From Gentiana macrophylla (Eukaryota > Streptophyta > Magnoliopsida > Gentianales > Gentianaceae): 64,000 bases of DNA. The notes below the pieces were generated by a model, which saw nothing but the letters and a program-made list of their open reading frames with translations, had not been told where the DNA came from and searched no databases. Shown here piece after piece: positions 55,200 through 64,000 of this stretch (its first letter is position 1; the number at the start of each line of letters is the position of its first letter). The stretch is taken from the NCBI GenBank assembly GCA_026214975.1, contig CM047806.1, positions 2,641,822-2,705,821 of the forward strand, in the 5' to 3' direction. The position numbers and the translations under genes are program-made.

Positions 55200-56611
55200 A
55201 TTGACCCTGACTTGAACCTTTGAGAAAAATATACTTCTGGTGTCCCAGAGAGTACATATAGTTCTTTTTTAAGTGCTCCCCCCCAGTAGAACCTGATTTG
55301 TTACCTTTTCATTCACCACAAAGTCAGTATTAGTAAAAATGCATTCTGTTGAGTGCTGGTGTGCCAGTTGTTTAACTGAGAGTAAGCTTTTTTTTGAAGA
55401 TTTAGTACATACAATACATTTATGACAGATATAGGTGATGTTGTTGTAAATAAGTGCAACTCACTTATACCTAGAATGGGTAGGTGGGTACCATCTTCAA
55501 TACTAAGTAAGGTGATAAATTATGAAGGATGTGTTTGTTACATGTCATAGGTGGGATGCTCCTATGTCTATTATCCATTCTGTTTCTGCCACTGTGTTGT
55601 CCAGTGTTAGTGCTGTCAAAGCCTGTGGTAATGCATCATTTTCAGATTTCTGTTTGGAATTCCACCAGCAAATCTTTGCTATATGTCATTTGACTCCACA
55701 ACATTGGCATGTATGATCCCTGTATTGTTCGCTTTCTGCCTTTGACATCCTTCTGAACACATGTCCTTTATTTTGCCTCTGATTATTACTTGCAGTAGGT
55801 CTTGCAGAGTTCTGTTTGTGCATGTAGAGGTAAATCTGAAAGTGTGGTTGCTGCTGTTGGATTGATGTGGTGCTCTTTGACCGTAAAAAGCCATGTGGGA
55901 CAAGGTCTATGTTTCCTTATTCATAGAGAACCATGTCCTCCTTTGATCTAGGCTCTATAATTGTGAGACTAACTCAAAATATGTGGGCCTTGGGGGCTTT
56001 AGCATAGTAGTAGTGAATGTCTCATATTCTGGTCCTAGGCTTGTGATGAGATAATAGACTTTCTCTGGATCTGTGATTGGTTTCCCAATTGCTGCAAGAC
56101 TGTCACACAGTCCCTTGAATGCCCTTACATGCTCACTGATGTTCTTATCATCAGTTTTTCTGAGGTAGGTTATTTGCTGCCATAGATTGAATTCCCTCTC
56201 TTAGGAATCTTGAACATAGGAATTATGTAATTCCTCCCATACAGCTTGTGCAGTATTTAAACCAATGACTAGGCCTAAGGACTCCTCGGATAGGGATCCT
56301 ATAAGCCATCCTCTTAACATTCTGTCTGCCTTTTTCCATGCTGTTTATTCTGGGTTCTTTGTTAGTGTGGTAGTTGCACCTCCTGCTGTAGCTGTAGTTG
56401 TATCTGTTGAGGAGATTTGACTAGCTGTCAGACTTGTAGTTGTTGCTGTTGCTGTAATGAATTCTGCTGGTGCAGGTGTATCATTTGTGAGGTGCCCTGC
56501 TAGATCTTGGCTCTCAGCAAGGGCAAGGACTTGTTCACGCCATAATGGATAGTTTTTGGAGTTTAGTTTTAGACTAATGAAATTTGCTACATTGATTGAT
56601 AGGGTTGTCAT
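55200..56611 (-). pseudogene. Copia D gag and protease region
   Basis: Gag starts at 56611 with TTLSINVANFISLKLNSKNY and LWREQVLALAESQDLAGHL and is Thr/Ala-rich after that. Later parts are in shifting frames. A CX2CX4HX4C zinc knuckle (CQHCGVK*HIAKIC, near 55690-55730) has a stop inside. The protease is not readable as an open frame. Confidence 0.82.
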
Positions 56612-56644
56612 GGTGCTAAATCACCAATGACTCTGATACCGCAG
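56612..56644. other. Copia D primer-binding site and truncation junction
   Basis: GACTCTGATACCGC is the reverse of GCGGTATCAGAGTC, the initiator tRNA-Met primer site. Right after it the sequence changes to an Athila-like coding region, so the 5' LTR of Copia D has been lost. Confidence 0.75.
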
Positions 56645-57976
56645 AGAGGAATATAGTGGAAACTGAGTTGGAAGCTATGAGAAGAGAGTTAGCTGCTGCC
56701 AAGAGAGATCTCGCGATTGCTAGGAAAGAGAGGGCAATGGAAGCCGAGAGAGAGCAAGCAACTCAATCTAAGAGAGCTGAAGCAATGGAGAAGCGGGATT
56801 TCATAGTTTTGGATATAAAAGAGGAGGAAACGAGCAAGCCAGCAACGAGACGGGAAGCTACATCTGGGCCTCCAAGGCCAAAAGCTCGAGGTAAGCATGA
56901 TTTTATGCCCTCTCCCCCTCCTGATTTTGATGAGAATACGTTACCTTACCCACCTAAAGGCCCTAAGAAGCCAGTTCTTACTAAAAATCAGCATAGGTTC
57001 CTCGACATTCTTAGGAAGGTAGAGATCAATGTTCCCTTGTTAGAGGCAATTGTTAGTGTGCCTGAGAATTTTAAATGTTTGAAAGGGATGTTGACAAGTC
57101 GAGAAAATGGGTAAGATAGTTAAGGTTGAGGAGTAGTGTTCAAAGAGCTTTATGATAGTAAAATCCCCACAAGATGAGAGATAGAGGAGGTTTCACCATT
57201 CCTATCACCATAGGCAATCATCAGAATTGAGAATGTTTTATGTGATTTAGGAGCTTCTGTGAGCTTGATGCCTAAGGCTTTATATGAAAAATTAGGGTTA
57301 GGTGATTTAGAGCCTACGGGAATGACCTTACAAATGGCTGATAGGTCGGTGAGGAAACCGTTGGGGGTAGCTGAAGATGTGCTAGTTCAGGTAGGCAAGT
57401 TCGTGTTTCCTGTGGATTTTGCGATTCTTGACATGGAGATGGACTCTAGGACCTCTGTCCTGTTAGGTCATCCCTTTTTTGACCACTAGTGATGCTCAAA
57501 TAGGAGTAAAGAGTGGAGATATTTCGTTTGGAGTTGGGGGCGAGAGAGAGCGTTTAAATGTCTACAAGGATAAAGGTCGTCAAGCTATAGCTGATGAATG
57601 TTCATACATAGAATCTTTGTTTTCTTGTGTTGTGGTGCGTACTGACATGCAGGACAGTCAGAGTTCGTTGAAAGGAGACGCGGTGAAAGTACGAGAGGTC
57701 GTCGATCAGGGCAAGATCGAAACGAAGAGTAAATCGGGATCGCCCGTTGCACCGGTGCTCCCCAAGCTGGGAAAAGTGCGGATTGATAAACCGCCTGATC
57801 AGAAGAAACCAAAAGGGAAGCCATCTAAAAAGCCGGAAAAGAAAGAAAGTGTGAGGTGGCAGGAGAAAGCAGCGCAAGTTGCAAGAGGTAAGCCGTTCAC
57901 TAGCTCGACTATTTTTATGATTGCCATTGGGATATCTACGAGCATGTTTAAAATGATGAATGCAGAATTTGGTTGA
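56645..57976 (+). pseudogene. Athila-like Gypsy gag end and protease
   Basis: A coiled-coil-like start (ELEAMRRELAAAKRDLAIAR), then FLDILRKVEINVPLLEAIVS, then the Athila protease region: LGASVSLMPKALYEKLGLGD (active site replaced or frame-broken at 57241-57259), MTLQMADRSVRKPLGVAEDV and LVQVGKFVFPVDFAILDMEM. The block 57479-57976 (GVKSGDISFGVGGERERLNV, then a very basic Lys-rich part) is the linker that normally leads into RT. RT, RNase H and integrase are absent. Confidence 0.85.
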
Positions 57977-59859
57977 CTTGCTATGAGCTTACATGATATG
58001 TGCTGAGTGTCTGTTTGAGTCGTTTATGATTTGAGTTTGTTAAGCGTCACCCGGTCGAGCCAACGACGTAAAACAAAGGCGTTTGGGGGGAGGCAACCCC
58101 GCCTTAATAAAACTGTGTGGAATTGAAAGGAATCTAGGAATATCCGCCTATGTGCTCTTATATGAATTTATGCCTTGACTATGATATGTATGCACGTGTG
58201 ATGCTTTCTATGATGAGTGTGCCTCTGTGGCCTTATATTTGATGCTTAGATGTTCTGTGCTTTACCCGTGTGGGTGATTTTTCCATCTAAAGCTATTATG
58301 TGATGTGCTATATATATTGCCTGTCGAGTTTTCTGACGTGACAGGGCCGTTTTCTTGTTATTTCCCCTTCCTACCCAGTATTTTGGCACGTGGACCATGT
58401 CCCGTGCATGCTTTGCTGTGGTTGTTTTTGTTTGGTATAGGGATTGGGGTCGTGTTTTCTCACGGCTGTTACGGGATTTGATAGCGCCTTTATGCCAGGT
58501 CTAAAGCTAAGTCTCATTTTCTATCTCATTCACACACTAAGGACAGTGCTTTATTCGAAGTGGGGGTGGATACGACTTAGCTTTATTGTTTCGATTGATA
58601 AATATGCCATTAATTGTGATATACTTAGTTAATGTCCGTTTTCGAGTCAGTTCGTGGCTTAAAATTTTAAAACTTTTCATGATTTGACACCGCGTTATAT
58701 GCATGTTTCTCAAGATGGATTTGGTAGATGTCTTAGTAGATGAGTAATGTATGCCGGGCGATTTTATGTTGTCACGATACGAACCCTTTTTAATGCACGT
58801 AGACCTTGGTTGTACTTAGTCTGGTTGCTATGCACACTTATACCACTAGTTTCGAGGCGAAATAGAAAGGTTGACCTAGGCCGGATACGGGATGAGAGTT
58901 ATGGCGCTTCTTTGACTTAGCCAGAGCCAAATAAGCCAAAATCCCAACATTTTTCCCTCATAACCCCTCTAAGCCTTGGTAGGACGGTCTGACCACCGTC
59001 CGAAATGAGCCGTTTGGTGACTTAGCCTGTATTATCCTAACCCTGAGCTTTATTATTGGTCACGTTCCTTTTGATCGCCCTACGAGTGGACTTAATTGTT
59101 ACTTTAGACACACTTGCTGAAGCAAGTGTGGGTTGGGAGATGGTGCATGTTTTGAGAGGAGTTGGTTGGTACGAGCTAATATAATGAAGGGGAGGAGCTC
59201 GAGGAATCTATTGTGAGGCTTGTTGGTTCGAGGAAAAATATAAAGTTGAGAAAAAAAAGAGCAAAAAAAATGAAAAACAATGAAAAAGAATGAAAGAAAA
59301 AAAAGAGAAGAAGTTTGAATAAAGTTGAAAAAGAAGGAGTCAATGGAGGATGTTTTGAGTAAATAAGAGTATGATGTTAAGGTTGTGGTTGTCTATAAAT
59401 TAGTACAGAAAGAATCGAAAGAATTTTGGTGTGGTTTGGTATGGTTTCAAAGCAAGGATACATGAAATGATTAGGTTCACTCGTGTTTTTCTCTTTCTCC
59501 AGTCCCAAAATTTCCTTTCGATTAACCCCGTCCCGAGCCTGACATTATAACCCTTCAAGTCCTACTTGACCGTATTTAGCCTCGGTTGCCTCGATTAGTG
59601 GAGATTCTAGCCCGGTATGAGCTGCGTGTAGTCATTTGGCCGGTATTCAAAGCCGGTGATCATTCTGAGTGTAATCCTCGGTTTATATCACACACTTCGT
59701 TTTCGTGGTACAATAGAATCAAGCGGTGTACGTTCAGTGTCTACTTTACTTTTGCCTTGATGTCGTGAGCGCTATGCATGTTTCGTAAAGTTGATCCCAT
59801 GATCTGTTTTAGAGCGCCTAACTTACTCGAGGACGAGCAAAGGCTAAGTGTGGGGTGGT
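57977..59859 (+). other. Athila-like 3' internal region without gene
   Basis: Contains CCGGTCGAGCCAACGACGTA and GGGGGGAGGCAACCCCGCC near 58050-58105, words typical of the segment after the integrase in Athila elements, then about 1.7 kb of non-coding or env-position sequence. The polypurine-like AGTGTGGGGTGGT precedes the LTR at 59860. Confidence 0.6.
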
Positions 59860-61599
59860 TGATGGAGTCAACTTTCTTTGTCTTGTGGTGTGCGCTTTAA
59901 CCCCGTTTATCACCGTATTGGCATGTTTTGGGTAGATATAGGCCGTTTCGAGAGTAATATCGAGAATTATATACACGGGGAGTCAAACTGTCATATCGAT
60001 GGTAAACTCCGCCTTTTTAGCGATATTTCACTCTTTTCCGAGCGCTTTTGTCTTGCGGAATTATGTGTGGTGTTTGTTTGTCTATGTTATTGCAGGACTT
60101 AGTTGACTCGAGGACCCGAAAGGCGATGTTTTGGACTATGAGACGTGATCGTGGCCCGAATGTAGCATAAAAAGTGAAGAAAAGCCAAGTTTGGGATGAG
60201 GACAAGCCAGACGGGCGTCTGAGGGAAGGCCACATCAAACGGGCGTTTGCTCATTCCAGACGGGCATCCACAGCATTGACACTCATTCAGAAAGTTATGT
60301 TTTTGGCTGGAAAGGGCGTCCAAAAGACCCCCAGACGGGCGTTTGGGTAGGCTCAACCCGATTCACGAAGCTCATTTAACACAGACGGACGTCCAGGTTT
60401 ACAGACGAGCGTCCAGGGGTCGAAAAGCCTCAAGTCATAAGTTACCAGACGGGCGTCCAGAGGAATGCGAACGCCCGTCCAATGAAGACGAAGCCCTAAT
60501 ATCTTCATATTTTCCAGCGGACGGGCGCCTCGACATGGACCAGGCAGGCGTCCGGGACCGATGCCAACAGCAGACCGACCTAATCTATAAATACGCTGCT
60601 CATTCAGCCCCTACTCATGTTTTGCCGACTTTAGACTTTTCTTAGGCGATTTATGGGCGATTTTAGCATAGATTAAACACCTTTCGATCCCTTGATTCCC
60701 TAGATAATTTCCTTTGATTCTACACATCTTTCATAGCTTAGTTTTGCATTACAACATCAAAGATTCAACTTTTTGGGTGCAACTATTTGTTCATACTTTC
60801 TGGATCAGATTTTAGCAGTTATATGGTAATGATGTTTCTTTTATTTATTGCTTTTAGTTCAATTTCCATTCTTTATTTTGTTATTAGCATAATTATGAGT
60901 AGTTAAATTCATGTGTAGTCGAATTTTGTGAAAGCGGGCGAAAACCCTAAGGGGGATGAGATAGGGAGTTGTGTAGTGCGTAAATTATTGTTTAAACGAT
61001 TAATCTACGTCCTAAAACTTATTTTAACGTCTTTGAATTAGATTGATCACCTAGTTCACTGTCACACACATCGAACTTATAGATGTATTTTGCGGTGAGA
61101 TGTGGGATAAGGGGTTTTAGGTCCGAACCCAATACAGAGGTTTGTCATCGTAGTTCAAGCGACTCTAGAGCTTAATCGTGTTAGGTTAATCAGTTTTCTA
61201 AAGGGAGAATTAATTAACTTCACATAGGGTGGTTAGATCGAGTTGTTCAGTCTAATCGCTAGAATTAGGAGTTGGCACCCGTGGATGTCGTTAAACTACA
61301 TTGGATAGGTAGGTCGGTTAAGACGCGCTCCCTGTTAAGTCTTTCCTTAGGGGTAAAAGTAGCTCGTGGGATCATAGTTCGGCTATACCCTTTTTTAATA
61401 CCTAGAAGTAAATTCGTTAGTACATTCTTTACTTTTGCATTAGCATAATACTCTCCACCATTATTTTGACCTGAACTAAGTTCTAAGTCGACTTTGGTAC
61501 TTGAACATTACTCCCTGTGGATTCGACCTTGAAACCACTATACTACCGTTGACCCGATACTCTGTCGGTCAAAGTTAACGGTTAGTTATTTTGCTATCA
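59860..61599 (+). mobile_element. Athila-like 3' LTR (1740 bp) with GACGGGCGTC repeats
   Basis: Begins TGATGGAGTCAACTTTC and ends TTTTGCTATCA. A TATA box (TATAAATACG) lies at about 60588. Upstream of it, between 60205 and 60560, about ten copies of the near-palindrome GACGGGCGTC or slight variants occur at irregular spacing. The matching 5' LTR is not in the window, so the right border rests on the CA end and loss of similarity alone. Confidence 0.75.
60205..60560. repeat. Scattered near-palindromic GACGGGCGTC motifs
   Basis: GACGGGCGTC, ACGGGCGTTT, GACGGACGTCC, GACGAGCGTCC and similar words recur about ten times in 350 bp, always in the LTR part upstream of the TATA box. Confidence 0.9.
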
Positions 61600-61902
61600 A
61601 ATCTCCCCTTCAAAATATATATATATATAGTAATCTTAATCCGGCATATACAAATATAGTTCATTAACCTAATCAAACATCAATTTCTCCGTCCTTGCCT
61701 CCATGATGATTTGAAAAAAAAAAACCTGTATTAAAACAATGTATTTTAATTTGGTTGTTAAACTTTGTAAACACACATCTAACATCGATGGATTTTTGAA
61801 TTTGCTACGGTGTATTCATTCATTGGATAATTTTTCAGGTTAAGCCACTGTTTTGGTACGGAAAAAATACTTTCCTTGAAAAATTCTGATCGATTAAAAA
61901 TA

Positions 61903-62136
61903 CTTCATCCCTCCCGCAATTTAAGTCTTTTTAACTTTTTTGTATTGTCCCAAAATATAAATCCTTCTCATATTTCAATACAAGATTAATGTATTGATTT
62001 CACTTTCACACTAAACAATGCAATATTATAAGTCACTCCTAAAAATCGATACAATATTTTGTCTTGAAATATTAAAAATTAACTCAATCATGATTTTTGT
62101 TAATCTGTGTGAAAAATCCAAAAAGGACGGAGGGAG
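61903..62136. mobile_element. Stowaway-like MITE (CTCCCTCC family), copy 2
   Basis: Flanked by TA. Its reverse complement begins CTCCCTCCGTCC and shares long interior words with copy 1 at 2950 (TTTTTCACACAGATTAA, ATTAATCTTGTATTGAAAT). It lies in the opposite orientation to copy 1. Confidence 0.85.
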
Positions 62137-62309
62137 TAAAAACTTAGTTTTCTCTTTATTGGTCATCGTATATCATACTTATTTCGTGTTAAAAGAAGAG
62201 CAAATATCATGACTGTTTATTTATTTAATTTTTAATTGGTTTTGGATCACATCTCACACCTATCAGGACCAATACAAAAATAGGTTAAAGGTTGTGGAGA
62301 CACTTTTTA

Positions 62310-62497
62310 ATCTAAAATAGGAAAAAGAAAGAAAAAAATCTGTTGGTTGAGAACAAAAACACACACGTATTCTACATGTGTTCTACTACGTGTTCTACAA
62401 CCAGATGTAGTGAACACACATGTAGTAAATACGTATGCGTTTTGTCATACTTCTCAACCACTATCTTTTTTTTGTCCTTTTTTTCCATTTTGTATCT
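62310..62497. mobile_element. Long-arm MITE, copy 2
   Basis: Same arms as 12641-12820 (GGTTGAGAACAAAAAC..TACTTCTCAACCACTATC) and a related core (ACGTGTTCTACAACCAGATG). The core has diverged from GTAGTAAC to GTAGTGAAC. Confidence 0.75.
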
Positions 62498-62587
62498 TAT
62501 TTTGTCATTCCTACTTAACCCCTACAAAAATTTTGGGACATTATTGATAGCCGGCTAGTTGCATCATCGTGTTAATAAATAAAAAAA

Positions 62588-62680
62588 ATATTCCTTCCAT
62601 TCTGTATTATAAGTCTTTTTAGACTTTTCATATAAATTAACAAAAACTATAAAAGAGTCAATTTTATCTAACGTCTCATA
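62588..62680. mobile_element. Truncated CTCCCTCC-type MITE
   Basis: TTCCTTCCATTCTGTATTAT and AAGTC..AGACTTTTCATATAAATTAA match the first 50 bp of the 2950 copy, after which similarity fades. No right end was found. Confidence 0.5.
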
Positions 62681-64000
62681 ACTCACATGAATAGTTGTGT
62701 TATTTGAGGCATAACATATGGATAAGTATCTATTTAGGTCAATCGTTATCGTTTGGTTAAAATGGTTAACTCAAATTACCAAATACATTAATTATATCTA
62801 AACTTTATATTTTAATAATGTTTTCCTTACTTTTTCAAAGTAAGACATTACATTCTTCACCACTTATGAACTAACGTCTTTTACAGGACTCTATCAGAGT
62901 ATTCTGGAAGTGGTCCCACCTGCAGCCTCTCACAATGCAATAATTTATCTTATTTTCTCCTTTATTTTATTTTGTTTAGTTAGAAGGAAAATAGTTGGAA
63001 GAACACAAAGTTTGGTCTTTAACTTCAAAGAGAAATAACTATATAAAAGTAATGATACGTGAATAATCGTTGTATCATAACAAATGACACGACAATTATC
63101 TATATCATTGATTATGATTATGATTATATTTAAACAGCAACATGACCTTCGGTCCCTACACAAAATAACCAGAAAAACAAATTAGAAAAACAAAACAAAA
63201 CAATTCAAGTAAAAACACACACACATTTTACCACCACATTTATTCAAATAGCCTTTTCTTTATAAAAAAATAAATAGCCTTTTCTTTATTAAAAAAAAAA
63301 AAAAAGCTATAGTAAAAAATAAAATTCAGAAAATTAAGATGATATTTTGTAATACTTGCATCATTTTGATACAACCATTATGCTTTTTTGAGAAGGGATA
63401 CACATCCATCATGACATTGAGGCCCATTATATTGTCATAAATTCTATGCGGGCCACATTTACAAGGTAGTGTAGCAAAAGGGCTTTGTTAGAAAACAAGT
63501 AGAGATGGGCCTAAACCCTATCCAATGGGCTCTATTGATATACTACTACGGTAAACGAGAATTCTATTGCAGAGAATCTCAACTACTTTATAGGATACTG
63601 TTTTTAGCACGTAAACGTCACAGGTTTTTAAGCGTATTCGAAGTATCACATAGAAACCCTATGCATTTTTTAAATAAGTTTAATAGCCTTACGTAGTAGA
63701 GACTCTTCGTAACCGATTCTTGATGACACTACATCAACCGGTGAATAAATCGACTTATTGTTAAGAATAAAATATACTCAATGATAATCGATAACCTTTC
63801 CAACTTCCCAAAACAAAAAGAAATGATAAGAATTTGTAACTTTGTCCCAGATAAATTAGATATTGCATGTTTTATGAATTATTTACTATTAGTTTATGGA
63901 ACAACGCGCGGTAGTAATACATCCATCCAGAATGTCTTTACAAATTTCATTACATACATTTATCATTATTGATCTTGTGTGCCTTATATGAAATAATTGT
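62681..64000. other. AT-rich stretch to the window end
   Basis: No gene, RNA or clear repeat recognised. Short A/T and CA runs occur (63215-63305). Confidence 0.4.

Noticed and set aside
60343..60645. 100-codon frame in the Athila-like LTR
   Set aside because: It coincides with the GACGGGCGTC repeat cluster and the promoter region and has no recognisable domain.

Overview
The window is nuclear DNA of a flowering plant, most likely a eudicot. The reasons are AT-rich intergenic sequence, multi-exon genes with GT-AG introns, and a dense nest of plant Ty1/Copia, Ty3/Gypsy (chromovirus, Tat-like and Athila-like), LINE, CACTA and MITE sequences. I cannot name the species. Three sets of host sequence remain between the transposons: a small secreted cysteine-rich (knottin-type) peptide gene with a broken paralogue, two GDSL esterase/lipase loci, and a broken fragment resembling manganese superoxide dismutase.

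Layout. 1-1.2 kb: 3' end of a Copia element with its LTR. 1.4-2.9 kb (-): GDSL-A, a pseudogene with exons 2-4 only. 5.0-8.1 kb: a deleted Tat-like Gypsy. 8.9-9.6 kb (+): knottin-A, an intact two-exon gene followed by a 48-bp perfect palindrome. 10.5-14.2 kb: small repeats (hAT-like, tRNA-like, MITE, minisatellites). 14.7-23.4 kb: a LINE 3' end split by a 7.9-kb Copia (TSD AATTG), which itself holds a 1.4-kb solo LTR and a head-to-tail LTR dimer. 23.7-30.7 kb: the broken paralogue knottin-B, cut into pieces by LTR elements, including a 3.6-kb gag-only element (TSD GATAC) that carries two orphan ORFs. 31.3-51.3 kb (-): GDSL-B. Its exons 2-5 lie at 31.3-32.6 kb and its only candidate exon 1 lies 18.4 kb away at 51 kb, with matching splice phase. 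The intervening sequence holds a 7.1-kb chromovirus (TSD GTCAG) and an LTR element (TSD ATAAA) stuffed with an MnSOD fragment, a CACTA terminus and a Copia piece. 51.8-56.6 kb: a Copia on the minus strand. 56.6-61.6 kb: an Athila-like element lacking RT and integrase, with a 1.7-kb LTR. 61.9-64 kb: MITEs and AT-rich sequence.

How it fits together. The knottin pair and the GDSL pair are remnants of a small gene cluster that was duplicated and then pulled apart by nested insertions. Knottin-A is the only host gene here that looks fully intact. GDSL-B has every splice junction in phase and keeps its catalytic motifs, but carries an in-frame block duplication and a 7-bp insertion that truncates the C-terminus. 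All functional statements are from family motifs seen by eye. No database search was possible.
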